A stretch of DNA of 64,000 nucleotides, taken from Epithemia pelagica (Eukaryota > Bacillariophyta > Bacillariophyceae > Surirellales > Surirellaceae). The stretch's first letter is position 1, and every line of letters begins with the position of its first letter. The DNA is taken from NCBI GenBank assembly GCA_946965045.2, contig OX337230.1:1984001-2048000 (forward strand), written 5' to 3'. This document shows, in pieces, positions 41,728 to 53,823 of this stretch. The position numbers were made by a program, and so were the translations under genes. The notes beneath the pieces are model-generated. The model had not been told where the DNA came from, made no database searches, and worked only from the letters and a program-made list of their open reading frames with translations.

Positions 41728-42957
41728 ATGAAAAAGCTTCCGTTTCTTTCCACGATCTTGCCTTGGATTACGATTCATGTCCTTGGCAGTCTGAAGCCAT
41801 CGGCTTCACTGTTGGTGAAGACAAGGCTAACGACTGCGCTTGGATGGCATCTATCTCCTTCAAGAAAATGGTTTGCCCTGATGAAAGCTTCTCCACCTGC
41901 AGGGATTCTGATTGATGATGATATCGTGAATATGTCCAGAAAGGATGACATGGTGATGTCGGGTTCTGAATCTCATGCCGTCCTCAATGATATCGGAATG
42001 AACGACAAGAACCATCTATTAACCGTCGATAAAATCTCCAGGAAGGCTGAATCCTCCAATGGCATTCTCTGCGTAATTCCGAGAGCAAGAATGCCAAACA
42101 TCAACAACAGTCCGCAGTACTGTGCCAGTTACTTGGAGCAGACAGAAAATCTGTGGAACCCATTCCCGGGTGCACAGCCAGCCGATACCACAGTACACGG
42201 GTACTCGCTTCGCACATGGTCGTTGGTTCCGAACGGCCCTCTCCAGCACTCTTTCCACAAAGTGGAACGCGTTCAGCTAGTCCTCAAAACTAGGGGTCGT
42301 CCACTGAAAGCCAACATTGAAGTTTGGCAAGGACCCGACAAGACTCCGCAAAAGATGACTTTGTACATTGAAAATGGATCTGAACGACCTTTCATCACAG
42401 TGATTGAAACGACTCCAAAGGGCGACCATGCGATTGCCGTTCAAAATACCGCTACTATGGAATTTCCTCTTTCTGCGACTCTTGAAGCAGAGATGCAGGG
42501 ACAGACACGACAAGGCCCACACTGTGACCTTAATCTCCTTGGTGATGAGGCTCCCCGTCGAAACACTCTCCTTGGCCTATCGGAATACTTGTACACCCGA
42601 GTCTCTCCCACTTTTCTTCAAGGACGAGGATCGGTGTACACGTATTCTTCCGGTGCCTTGGTGGAATGTGTACATCTACTCATGTGCACAGATGGGCGTC
42701 CAATGCACGCCACCATAGAGCTATTGCAGGGCCCCAACAATATCAAACAGAAAATGCAAGTTCACCACGAAGATGGAGCGGATCGGCCACTGTTTCTTAT
42801 TATTCAAACCCCAGGAAATGGAAGCGTACTACGCGTCGTCAACACTGCTGCCATGGAGTACCCCTTGAAGGTGTATGTCGAGCCGCTCTACCGTGTGACT
42901 GGCGAAGCCTTGATGACAAAGGGGGCTAACACAGAGGAGCTCTTCTACATAAGCTGA
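41728..42957 (+). CDS. Secreted/plastid-type protein with two copies of an unnamed beta-rich domain
   Basis: Single exon, 409 aa. A signal-peptide-like N-terminus (MKKLPFLSTILPWITIHVLG) is followed by about 120 unstructured residues. Two homologous domains of about 100 residues follow, roughly 153-255 and 300-395. They share the pattern GRP-A-IE-QGP--QKM---ENG/EDG--RP---IIET/IQTP--G----V-NTA-MEFP/MEYPL, and each is mainly beta. The repeat has no name known to me, although similar proteins appear to be common in diatoms (recollection, not tested). No catalytic motif is visible; a binding or structural role is the most I would infer. An in-frame ATG at 41539 would bury the leader inside the protein. 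Confidence 0.72.
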   Translation: MKKLPFLSTILPWITIHVLGSLKPSASLLVKTRLTTALGWHLSPSRKWFALMKASPPAGILIDDDIVNMSRKDDMVMSGSESHAVLNDIGMNDKNHLLTVDKISRKAESSNGILCVIPRARMPNINNSPQYCASYLEQTENLWNPFPGAQPADTTVHGYSLRTWSLVPNGPLQHSFHKVERVQLVLKTRGRPLKANIEVWQGPDKTPQKMTLYIENGSERPFITVIETTPKGDHAIAVQNTATMEFPLSATLEAEMQGQTRQGPHCDLNLLGDEAPRRNTLLGLSEYLYTRVSPTFLQGRGSVYTYSSGALVECVHLLMCTDGRPMHATIELLQGPNNIKQKMQVHHEDGADRPLFLIIQTPGNGSVLRVVNTAAMEYPLKVYVEPLYRVTGEALMTKGANTEELFYIS

Positions 42958-43511
42958 GATTATGTAACCGATATGGTATCGCAGTTGTTAACTGGGTAGG
43001 AGGAAAGATGGCAAGATCTGTTTGCGTTTGAAATCGTACATTGCTTTGGAAATTAAAAGATCAAGGACAGGGAAAATGGATCAACCTCAGGACACATGTC
43101 TCTCAACTACTCTGGGGACCACTCCGCAAATCGATCTCATCACTGGCTTTCCATGGTTCCGCCTCTCTAGACGAAGGTTCGGGAATTTGCAGATCCTTCG
43201 GTTAATCCTTGAACGCGTCACAGTCGGACTGCTTCACCTTCACCCGATAATCGTTGCACTGACGATATATTTCAAAACAACCCCGGCTCCTTTTCGAGGG
43301 GCCCAACGTCTATATTCGGGCATTTCCTCTTAAAGGAGACGGGTTCCTGAAAATTAAGCATCTAGCTATTTCGTAGCCATGCCTTCGAAATAATGAGAAT
43401 GCGTTGTTGACGAACTTTCCGGAAAATTCTATACACAGTCAACTCGAGTCTATCGCTTGACATGAACCACATTGTGTCCACGCAGAGATTCACTTTCTTC
43501 GCCTCACATCC
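42958..43511. other. Convergent intergenic region
   Basis: 554 bp between two convergent genes. An open frame at 43022-43333 (103 codons) has no family resemblance and irregular composition; I do not call it. No repeat seen. Confidence 0.5.
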
Positions 43512-45048
43512 TCATATAATATATATTTGTCCATCGCTTCTCATTATCCGGTTTTCTTGGCAAAGGTGGCCAAGTAGTTGCTGGACTTCCGAATCCGCAA
43601 AATGCTGGGAATCTTCCGCAAAATGATTGATTTCGACAACGAGATTTTCCTCATCCAAACAATCTCCACCGCTCTGTTCAAGGAGTTCATGTAAGCATCG
43701 AAAAAACTCAGCTCCATGCGAGGAATCCACTTCAGCTTCATCAGGGGCGCGATTATCTTCCTCTTTACTCTCTTCTTGAGCAGAGGGAATGTTCCCTTTG
43801 TCACAAACGTTTTCAATGAACCTCGATGCAGATTTCATTGCCTTAAGGTGTTCAGATTCGAGAATGGCGTTTGGAACAAATGGGTGATCTGGTTGATCTC
43901 TCAACGGATGCGAAACTTTTTCTGTATTTTCCGACTCTTTCTTTTGGCACTCATTAACTGAAATTTTGGCATCGCATTCTTTTAGACGATTGGATTGTGA
44001 AGTTGGCATATCTTCAGGTGCAGGGTCTTCGGGTGACTCCTTGTCGCAAATGCTCACGGATGACAGATTCTGAATAGCTGGCGAACGGGCCAATTGAGCA
44101 AGAGAGCAAGATTCTTGGGTGCTTCCCTCCTCATCTGCCATGTTATCTTCTTTTCGCTTCAGAGAGGGAGAGAAAATACTAGATCTGACGCCTTTCCGTT
44201 CTGTCTCTGAAAGCATATAAGCTTTGTTCCGTCGAGCAATTCTGCCCACAGGACTTCCCAGCGAAGACATCGGGGACTGTGACGAGCCAGCATTTCTCAA
44301 AACAACGGTCTTTGGAACATCGGGAGTCGTGACTGCAGCTATCCTCGACGAGTCTTTTCGCTCTGACTTGTGCTTTTTTGTCATCGGTTTCTGCTTTGGA
44401 TTTTTGTCTTGTATTGGTTTGTCTGTTGGTTGTCCTTTGCGATTGAAGTCGAGTAATTGACGCTTCACCTTTGAAGCCTTTGAAACAAAATTTTTGCATA
44501 GAGCGCCTGGTCGTGATCGCTGACTTGTAGATTTGCTTGCAGTATTTATAGTGTTTTCATTGTTCTCAGGATTGCTTAGTGGCCGTTTTTTCCCTTTGGA
44601 AGGACTATCCTGCTGCTTGTCGTCATTGGAGGGTTGTGGAGGTGCTGTTCGCTGTGTTCGTCTTCTCCTTCGACCGGACTGCTTGTCAGCATCGATGTCT
44701 GGAGTGGCCTGAACGTAGTGTACGTCCACGTCCTTATCACATCCACCCAAGACATACCGGACGTCCACTTTGCGAACTTGACTTGTTGTTCTGTCCACGT
44801 GCAAGCTCGTTACCCACCCTTGTCCACCAGGACGGTTGATACTAGATAATTTGCGGGATCAACGGCAGCGTTTAGAATGAAAACAGGTCACCCCGGTGAT
44901 TGGTTTGTAATTGACATGAGGAACAGACTGAGACGGAGAGATGCTACATCAAGAAACAACAAGTCACGTACCCAGCCCACGTCCGTGGTTGGACATTCAC
45001 AACCTGGCCGACTTCAAACATAATATTTCCCACCATCTCTGAAGACAT
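43512..45048 (-). CDS. Nuclear protein with N-terminal Tudor-like and C-terminal winged-helix-like segments
   Basis: Two exons: 44972-45048 and 43512-44841, 130-bp intron in phase 2; 468 aa. The splice yields a compact N-terminal module (VGQVVNVQPRTWAG, then INRPGGQGWVTSLH and VDVRYVLGGCDKDVD), which has the look of a Tudor-like chromatin-reading barrel seen in stramenopile nuclear proteins. Residues about 75-330 are Lys/Arg/Ser-rich, disordered, with possible nuclear signals (GRRRRR and TKKHKSERK). The last about 70 residues (FFRCLHELLEQ...VVEINHFAED...VQQLLGHLCQENRIMRSDGQIYII) resemble the winged helix that ends MCM-type proteins. That resemblance is weak. Start: ATG at 45048; an ATG at 45021 is also in frame. 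Function in chromatin is an inference. Confidence 0.65.
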
Positions 45049-46153
45049 TCCACTGTTGACAAGGGTTGTGAAGAGCAATAGGCACGATATTCTCTAGATG
45101 GAACAAATCAGCAATCCTCGAACACCTGCGTAGGAGATGATTGTGACGCGTTGCTACCTAGGCGCCAACGCACTGATATAAGAAGAAGAAGATCTGCGAA
45201 CGTAACTCAAGAGACTTGCATGGGAAAGGCTTGACAATGGAATAGAAATAATTGCAACATCGGCTATTGCCACATGCCACCACAACCCACAAAACCGTAA
45301 TGATGGCATTGAGAGAGTTGAGAGCGAGATGCTGTTGGTTTTCCGAGAAAGCGTGACACGCTCGAGTTATTTACAAAGAATAGCCCCGAAAAATGTTTTA
45401 CTAAACCCTTCAACCGTAACGGTCCTCCGGCGAGATCCATAACCCGGCGCGGTCTTCATCATTCACCCATCCAAGATCCCAGTCCCGGACTCCAGCCTTT
45501 TGTATCACGAACACCAGCATACTTACAGATACAGATCGGGAGTGATCCGCGCCGGCCACCATACGCCCTGCCAACTCTCCTTTCCTCTTCACTATTTGCA
45601 CCTACTTCTTCGATTCGTGCGACACATGTATCCTACAATCCGAACGTATAGTACGACTTCCGTTGACGCGGAGAAGTATTTATTATTTGTGGCATTTTTT
45701 GGCAAAACACAGCTTTGAAATGGTCCGGGTTTGCTGTTTGCTCGGTTGTTCCTTTGGAGTTTGTGCTATCATCTGGGACGGACGGACTGACTGACACTGA
45801 GGGTTTTGGGTGTTTTTGTCGGTGTGCTTCGCGCTGCTTGCTTGCGGTCTCTTTGTGCAAGACAGCGTTGTTGTGTGCATCTTTGGCGATGACTAGAGCA
45901 ACAAAGCGCTCCATGAAATCATTCCGTTCATCATCATACACGTCGTATCCGATCATTTGCATTAGATCACAGTCTATCATATCTGAGAAAATTGCCGTCA
46001 GCCAACAACCTGCGGTGACTGTTTTCAAATAACATCCAGAAACCTCTGACAACAATTCGCACCTCCCATTTCCCAGAGGTTCGGTTCACATAAACAGTGC
46101 ACTTGCCTCTTTGCGTTGGCTAATTTGGATTCTTAATATTCACTCCCAAAAGT
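45049..46153. other. Long intergenic region
   Basis: 1.1 kb between two divergent genes. Apart from the doubtful minus-strand ORF at 45633-45980, no gene, RNA or repeat is seen. Confidence 0.5.
45633..45980 (-). CDS. Doubtful small hypothetical protein
   Basis: 115 codons from the ATG at 45980. Acidic-polar with segments such as IGYDVYDDERNDFMERF and a Ser/Thr-rich C-terminal half. The frame is open upstream to 46055 without an ATG, and AG dinucleotides there could mark an acceptor, so it may be part of a spliced gene. No family is recognised; it could be chance. Confidence 0.22.
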   Translation of the reverse strand: MIDCDLMQMIGYDVYDDERNDFMERFVALVIAKDAHNNAVLHKETASKQREAHRQKHPKPSVSVSPSVPDDSTNSKGTTEQTANPDHFKAVFCQKMPQIINTSPRQRKSYYTFGL

Positions 46154-49100
46154 ATGAATCCGTTTCGTCGCACACCGGGAGGGAAACGATTGGAAGGGGC
46201 CAATCCTCATAGCGAACCTCCTACGGTTGCCCCTGATGCAGCGTTGGGGCAAGAAGACGGAACCAATGGAGTTGTGCAAACCATTGACGCACTAGTGGAT
46301 TCCGATCCAGAAGGAACAGATATATTCGACGATAGTGATAATGATGACGAAGATGGACAAAATGCTGCTTCGAGTATTAACAGCAGTCGGCAATCATCAC
46401 AAGCACATCCCTCGGAATCTCCGGCAAGCTTCAAGGATGTTTTAAATCTGGGGCAGCCACTGCTTTCCACTGTTCCCAAACTCGTCATGCCGCAAGGAGG
46501 GGAGCCAGACGATCGGTCAGCGGATGAAGAGGATGATGACGACTTAGAAGATAACTCGGCCCTGGACAACGACCAGTCAACCGCCAGCGAGGATGCTGCG
46601 AATGGGTCTGACGATAGCGGTAGCGCGGAAGACTACTCAGATGACGAAGAAGAAGGTGAAGAAGGATACAAGCCGGGAGGTTATCACCGCGTAGCCATAT
46701 CAGAAACTTACAATCAGAGGTAAGAATACGAAACAGACTTATTCAATTCGCTCATTCTTCAATGTTCTCACCAGATGTTCACACGCAGGTATATCGTCAT
46801 GAAGAAGCTGGGATGGGGTCATTTTTCAACCGTTTGGATGGTCAAAGATAAACAAGCTGTGACAAATGGGAAAAGTAGCCAGTTCTATGCTCTGAAAGTC
46901 CAAAAATCAGCAGAGCATTATACGGAAGCAGCTATGGATGAAGTTGAGCTTCTTGATTGTGTTGCGGCAGAGCGCAAGAAAGTTGAGGCCATGTTTCTCT
47001 CGGGTAGCAAGGGCCGCGAGATCAAACGAGATTTGGAGCATTCCAGATATGTTGCTACTCTTCACGATTCTTTCTTCCACTCAGGTCCTAACGGGAAACA
47101 TATGTGTATGGTTTTTTCCATGCTTGGTGTCAATTTATTGAGTGTGATTAAAGCTCATAACTATCGAGGCATTCCTGTCTCCGTAGTGAAGAACATGGTT
47201 CGCGGAGTTTGTCGTGGATTGGATTTCTTGCACAGAAAATGCCGAATCATTCACACAGATCTGAAACCAGAAAATGTTCTTCTACAATTTCCACATCAAA
47301 TCGATCGAGATGAGGAACTTCAACTGGGTCTAGCGGGGCTTGCACTGGAGGAATCTGTGCAAGCACCCAAAGCTGAGGGTGTGGAAAAAACAATTGCAGA
47401 CTTAGAAGCCGAACTCGAAAATCCCGATCTCACCACTGAAGAGAAGAAACGGATCAGGAAAAAGCTTAAAAAGAAACGTCAAAAAGAACGGAAGAGAATG
47501 GCTGGCCAGGTCGACGATGGAGAGGCGGAAGAATCTTCAACTGAAGAAGACCTAGACACACACTCACCCGTGCCGCCAAATACAAAAGAGACGTCATCAA
47601 CATCAAGCTATTCGTTCTTTTCTGACTTCGAAATGGGGAAGATATTGGGTGGCGTACTGCCATCTGCGGTAAATCCGGACCAATCAGAAGGCACGCCTGC
47701 TGTGCGGTCAAGACGGAGAGCAGGCCATAGTAGGTTTGTGACTCGTAATTTTGGACCACAACAAAGGGAGATCGACGCACAAGTAATGCACTTACTCCGA
47801 GAAGATTTAGATGTTCAAGACGCCTCCAAGCGGGAAGCGGAAATTGCTTTCAGTGACGCTGAGTCCGACGGTGGTGTTGCCGAAATATCGTTCCTTGTAA
47901 GGTCATTCGTACAAGAAGAAGAGCTCGCCAATGCAATCTCTTTAGCATTTGGTGGTGCCGGGTGGATTGTAGAGGGCAGCTACCGAAAATGGATTTTGTC
48001 ATTATCCCTTCCATCACATGAACGCGCTAGATCAGGAAATTCTTCGCCCATGTCCACCATCATTCAAATATCCCAAAGATTCCGTGGGGTTTTAGATTCC
48101 GAAAAACAAGTCGTTGCGGAGATGATATCAGTGATTAGTGACAATCTCAATGAAGGAAGTGAGATGAATGCCGATACGGCGGAGGTTGCAATGGCCCAAA
48201 GACCTTCCAAAGCTCCGCCTCATTTCTTTTTGACACTCAAGGTACCTGTGAGGTCCACTTACGTAGCGCTAGGCTTCATAGAGAGTCGCCTTCCTGGTGT
48301 TGTGTTCATGACATACAAGAGAGAAGAAGGAAGTCCTCAGCTTGACTCGGTTGTATTTGGACCAAGCTTCGAGACCATCAGCAATCACCCATTGGCAATG
48401 AGGATTCGAGTTGATCCTACTGATGAATCAGCCTGCTCGGCAGCGTCTTCCATATTTGGTTTTGACCTGCGGCTTGTCCTCGATTTCCAAGCGCGACCAT
48501 TCATGGAAGACGGTTTGCCGTCGTTTGAGTTAAATATTGATGATAACGAGAGGGTTCTCAGCTGGTGGTTTGCAAGGAACGCGTTGAAAGACCGCCTGAA
48601 GGCTTTTACTGGAGTTGATCCGACATCGGAAATGGTCAACCTTTCTATTGCACCTGAAAGGAAACCAAGAAAATCATTCGCTGATGCTGGAGGATACAAA
48701 GAGGGCGGAAAGAAACCACCGGGTAGCGATACATCTACAGCTCCGTCGTCTAGGGACACGTCTGCAAGCTCTGCAGCTCGTACAGGAAATACTGGGCAAC
48801 AACCGAACCTTAAAGATGAGCAAATGCTGCTGAATTGTCGAACAGTGATTGTTGATCTGGGAAATGCATGTTGGACACACAGACATTTCAGTGAAGATAT
48901 TCAAACAAGGCAATACAGAGCGCCCGAAGTCCTTGTTGGGAGCAAGTATGATACATCTGCGGACATTTGGTCTCTTGGCTGTATGACTTTCGAGCTTCTG
49001 ACGGGTGATCTGCTTTTTGATCCCAGAGCTGGTGAAGATTACGATCGTGACGAAGATCATTTGGCAATGTTCCAGGAGTTGCTTGGCAAGATGCCCAAAC

Positions 49101-49333
49101 GTCTTGCGTTGGATGGCAAATATTCCCAGAATTTCTTCGATAAAAGAGGAAACTTGAAACACATAAAGCAGCTGAAATTCTGGCCTGTTCAGGAAGTTCT
49201 TGTGGAGAAGTACAACTTTCGAAGAGAAGATGCGCAAGCTATTGCTGATTTCATGACTCCATTGTTAGATTTTGATCCGAAGACACGAGCTACCGCTTTG
49301 GAGGCGTTGAACAGTGAATGGCTAAGAGACTAA
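46154..49333 (+). CDS. SR-protein kinase (SRPK family)
   Basis: Two exons, 46154-46719 and 46789-49333, 69-bp phase-2 intron; 1036 aa. SRPKs phosphorylate Arg-Ser domains of splicing factors. After an acidic, disordered 185-residue N-terminus (EEGEEGYKPGGYHRV leads into the kinase, a typical SRPK entry), the kinase N-lobe shows KKLGWGHFSTVWMVKD and ALKVQKSA, and the catalytic loop IIHTDLKPENVL (about 345). A roughly 500-residue spacer splits the kinase, much longer than the usual about 250. It holds a basic coiled segment (KRIRKKLKKKRQKERKRM) and two beta-rich blocks (about 560-760). Then VDLGNACW (the SRPK form of DFG), TRQYRAPEVL, SADIWSLGCMTFEL and the full C-lobe. All catalytic residues are intact. 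The splice lies between R and YIVMKKLG. Confidence 0.93.
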
Positions 49334-49384
49334 AGATCGACCATGCATTTAGACATATAGATCTTTATTTTACTTCAAATTGGT

Positions 49385-50750
49385 TTACAATTCACGTCTG
49401 TGAAGAACACTTGAACCCTTTTCTTCATATTCCTCCCGAGATACCCACATATTCTTGAAAGTTGCGAGACTGGCGAGGATTGAGCCGCCAACATACGCAG
49501 AGTGAATTCGTTCCGGTGGCGCAGAAATTCTTATGCGTGTGTGCGACGGTGATCGCGAACGGACTTCGTAGAGCATGCGATCACCAAAGCCAGGAGTAAG
49601 GGTGGATCCACCTGCTAAAACAATCTGTGAATAAAGCTTCGACCGAAGATCCAAATCGCTCCTTTGAATAGAGTTCACAAGGACATCAGCAGCGCCAGCT
49701 TCTTCAGATCCAATCAAAGAGGGATCAAACAAAACCGACGGAGCCTGGAAACGTTCCGATGCCAGCGTAATTGTTTGTCCATCTGGAAGCTGATATTGCG
49801 TCTTGGCATCGGCCGGGGGCGGAACAGAAGCACCAGTCGTCCCAGCTGCTTCCTGTACGCTAGGAGTCGGAGTCAAATAACAAACATCCTCCTTGATCTT
49901 TTTAACAAGGTCATTTTCTGCGGTTGTCGTGAACGAAAGCCCTGCTCTACGAAGTTGGAGCTGCAACTGTTTCGTCACATCCCTCCCGGCGACATCGGAT
50001 CGTGCGACGGAATGCGACAATGCGAATCCCTCATAAACGGGAACTGCTTGCATAACACCTTCTCCAACATCAAGAACAACACCTGTTGTCCGACCACTGG
50101 CATAGAGGCTTAGCACTGAAGGAGGAGTGAAGTAAAGCGCTGGCGCTCTGATCGATTCGAAGAATATTTCCGCGATGGAATCACGGTTTCTACGAGAGTT
50201 TAAAGGAGCTTCTGTCATAAGAAGAGGATGCTCTTCTTGCTTAGCGTTGAGACACTGCTTCGAGTATACATGCTAGAGAGGAACCCGGACCAAGAGAAGA
50301 CAAGATCAGTAAGACAGCAAAAGAATGTCTTTCCAACAATTGGGATACCTACCTGCCAGAGGGCTTCCATCGCATCCCATCCATTGTCTGTAACAGATCC
50401 CTTATCCATTGGATATTCCAACAGAAAGGCTCCTCGATGATCGTCAAGTTTCCGCCCGACAAAGATGCTCCTTGATTCCTGATCGGTTTCCAGAGCACCA
50501 CCAGGCATGATTCGCATGTGCTTCGGTCTCCCAACTTTCGTGCCAACCACAACCTGCAGAACAACCAAGAAGATTTAGAATGGAGGACAGAACGTGATAT
50601 TAGGGAAGAAACAGTTAAATGCCATACCTTAGGTTTCGATGAACCAGCAAAACCGGCTTTGATACTAGCAGTGCCATTGTCAATAACAATCGGTTGGTTC
50701 AAAAGAAGGGAACCTCCCTCTGTTTCCACGTCCTCTGTAGCCGTACTCAT
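49385..50750 (-). CDS. ACTR1: Actin-related protein 1 (centractin), dynactin filament subunit
   Basis: Three exons: 50628-50750, 50353-50553 and 49385-50272; introns of 74 and 80 bp, both phase 0; 403 aa. ARP1 forms the dynactin filament that couples dynein to cargo. Seen: NQPIVIDNGTASIKAGFAG (phosphate loop 1), VGRPKHMRIMPGG, EEHPLLMTEAPLN, GVVLDVGEGV (loop 2), IVLAGGSTLTPGFGDR and the end SILASLATFKNMWVSREEYEE, which matches centractin better than actin. Oddities: the first loop reads DNGTAS rather than DNGSGV/DNGTGV, and an insert of about 25 residues (TPTPSVQEAAGTTGASVPPP) precedes the QYQLPDG segment. It is convergent with the SRPK gene (51 bp between stops). Confidence 0.9.
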
Positions 50751-51162
50751 GGTCACTGCTTGTCGATCTTATGGAATGGAAATGGACACCACCGATGCAC
50801 TACGACCGGTGACCTATTATCTTCAGAAAGTTCAATGCCGCGACAAGACAAGGTCTCGGTCTTGGTTCTCTCCGTCGCTTCCTGTGGACTTTGCTCCGGC
50901 TCACATGATCCAAAATACCCAGCGGTGGGTTTTATTTTTTTTATTAACTTGGGACTTGGATCTCGAATCTATTCCTGTAGAGTGGTCGCGTTTGATATGA
51001 TCGGTCGCATGATGCATGGGGGAGAAGCTGATGCCAACAAATGACCATTGCCAGTAAAGAACGGTTATTCTCTATGTATTTTGAATTTCCCAGAGTAGCG
51101 TGACGATATGTGGTTCGTCACAAACTGCATATCCTCATTTGTTTTCTCTTCTCGGTCACAAT
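50751..51162. other. Divergent intergenic region
   Basis: 412 bp between ARP1 and the heat-shock-factor gene. T-rich tract near 50931-50943. No coding frame or RNA gene is supported. Confidence 0.5.
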
Positions 51163-53594
51163 ATGGAAGCAGACGGGGAAATGAAGAGAAAGGAAGCATC
51201 CAGGACATCAACCATGTCACTTCAGGATACATCTTTCTCCATCGAAGAGGAGTCAGGAACTGCCCAAACCGTTGCAGAAGGGAACAAGCACAAAGGCAGC
51301 AAAGGTTCTGACAAAGACGAGACGGTAAGGAGCTTCTATGGCCTCTGAAAACAAACATGAGAAAACTTCGGAATGTCTCACTTTCTCCTTTATGGTCGCC
51401 CAGAATTGGATCTCTTGCACCATCCCCCCGAAACCAATCCTGATGGATAAATCAAGTGCACCAGATGCCATAGTAGACAAAATGGCGTCAACATCTCTTT
51501 CGTTTTCAGATTCTCGTGACATCAGTCATGCAACGACGAGCGAAGGCAAATCTCCGGTCAAAATACTTGAACCTTCTGAATTTCCGCATGATCCGCTACG
51601 TTTACAGACGACAGCAGCTATGGTGGCACCGTGTTCCCCGTCAGTACTGTCCTCAAACCATTCTCCGTGTCATCGGCGATATGAGGAACTCAAGCAAGGC
51701 GACAAAACTGCTTCTCAATCTTCGGGAGGGACATCATCACCATCATCCATGACGAAGAACGAGAAATCTGGAATATTAAAACAAGCGACTACAGTTACAC
51801 CTACTCCGTCTGGGGTATGTGAGTCTTTCCGATTGGCAAACAATACCACAGATGGACATAAAGTAGTGGAACCATGCTCTGGACGCAGATACATAACAAG
51901 AAGTGTTATCAGAGCCACCAAGACACCGTCCAAATCCAAAGCATTCGGAGAACTCTCGGTGGTCAACAGCTCGTTTACGGAAGACATAGACAAATGCACC
52001 ACATCAAACTCAAACATCAAGAGAAGTCGCCGTCGATCATCCATTTCAAAGCCATGTAAGAAACCAGGAGGAAAGAAAAGTGGCAACATCAATACCAAGA
52101 TCTTTCCTTTCATACTCGCAAGGTTCTTACGCGAGGTGGGGGCCAGTCATCCAGAGCATGTATATTGGAGCGAGAACGGTGAATCATTCTTCATTCGTGT
52201 GAACCCGAAGGCAAACTATGAGCTCATTGGTCAATTGGTGGCACCATATTTCAAACACGCAAACTATGATGCCCTTCGGCGCCAGCTCAACCTTTATGGT
52301 TTCCAACGCGTATCAAGTGGGCCGTACGTCCTTAATCTGACTTAGATGTTTCTTCATTCTTGATATCTGACGCATTCTTGTTCTTTTCGCGATCACCAGA
52401 AGCAAAGGGTCGTGGTACAACGTACTATTTCACCGGGATCGCTTGACGATTGAAAGCATTGGGAAAGTGAGAGTTGACCGTCGCCATTCACCGACAGCAA
52501 GAAAATCGGAAGCAAGCAAAGCAAGATCCAGTTGTAGCTTAGCCGCGTTGAGGGACATTAAAAAGCCAGCTAAGCGAAAGGCAATCAACAAGAGCGACGG
52601 CAAGAAGGCTGCCAAGGCACGATTTTCAAAGACAGCCAGTGTTCCGAGTGAGAAAGCTTTATCTAAATGTTCAGCCGAGAGTAAACAAAACCTTTCAGCG
52701 ACAACGAGAAAGGAATTAAACCGTCTTAAGCCAGGTCGCAAGAAGAGACCATCAAAAGACTGGAAGGATGTTACTCAGGTAAAGAAATCTCGACAGCAGA
52801 TCCTCAGTGTTCCGCCGACCGATTGTCTCCGGCTTTCATCCAGCAAAACAGCGAAATCCTGTCCACCTCAACAAACCATTGAGGAAAAAACGGAAGGATC
52901 ATCGGATGTCACCTCATCATGGAGTATCCAGGGAAGCACAACTTGTAACTTTATTCCTGCTCCCCCACCATATTCGTTTTACATGGAAGCCGCTTCAACA
53001 ACCGATGCGTCGAATTTTTCAGGGACGTCTACTAGGGTCAAACATCAAGAGCCACCGCTGGATCTTGAAACAACCATCCCGAATTTTGGTTCATTTCACA
53101 CCAGCTTTGTCAACTCCACAATCTGTCATTCCCCGGTTGACTGCAAATTCCGTCCAGCGTGCCTCTACTCGATTGAAGATGTCGATGAAGACGAGAGGGA
53201 ACCATGCTCAAATCTTCAGTGCCATAGTCTCTCCGAAAAAGAGACGCTTTTGACAAGTCAAGAAAAAAACACTTGGAATCATCGTTTCTTCAACGCGAGT
53301 CCTCAATATCGGGAATTGCATCACTTTGGCATCATGACACCCTCCACGAAGAGTAGTCCTTCGTATCGAAGTGGAACTACTGATGCACGCTTGACGCCGT
53401 TGGCTTCAATGGTTCACTCTTGTCCAAGTCCGACCATGTTTGAGCCTCTTTTCGACTGCACAGTCTCTTCTTCGGACACTTCTCTCTTTTCCTCCAGCTT
53501 AGTCCGAACCCCGAGTCGCAATGATGAATCAGCTCCTAAAAGGATCAGCGGAGAGAATGGATGGCTTCTTGCCGAAGACGTCACAGCAGTCTAA
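51163..53594 (+). CDS. Heat shock factor (HSF)-type transcription factor
   Basis: Model of three exons: 51163-51324, 51404-52323 and 52400-53594 (introns 79 bp phase 0 and 76 bp phase 2); 758 aa. The HSF DNA-binding domain lies at about 280-382: PFILARFLREVGASHPEHVYW, then FFIRVNP, LVAPYFKHANYDALRRQLNLYGFQR and, after the second splice, SKGSWYNVLFHRDRL, so the intron splits the wing region. No heptad-repeat oligomerisation domain is obvious after it. The third exon is Lys/Ser-rich, with a basic stretch (PAKRKAINKSDGKKAAK) and a long Ser/Thr-rich tail that may activate. Diatoms have expanded HSF families. The first exon is less certain: starting at the ATG at 51338 instead would drop 54 residues and keep the rest. 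Confidence 0.83.
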
Positions 53595-53823
53595 TTCATT
53601 AGACTTCCAAAATGATCGAGAAGAAGACCACAACGGAAAAGCGTTGATGTACAAGTCCGGTCAGTAAAATAAGGTCGTTTGCATAGTACTACTATTTCAC
53701 AACAAAAGAAATTGACATAAAGAATTTTGATCGTCTCCCAGTTGGATTCAAAAAGAGCTTTCTTCCGTGCCAGCAGTCTCGACTTCATGCATGACTCGTT
53801 TACTTACAGGTGATCCGGTTACT

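Noticed and set aside
43022-43333. 103-codon ORF between convergent genes
   Set aside because: Irregular composition, no homology pattern, and position in a 3' intergenic gap.
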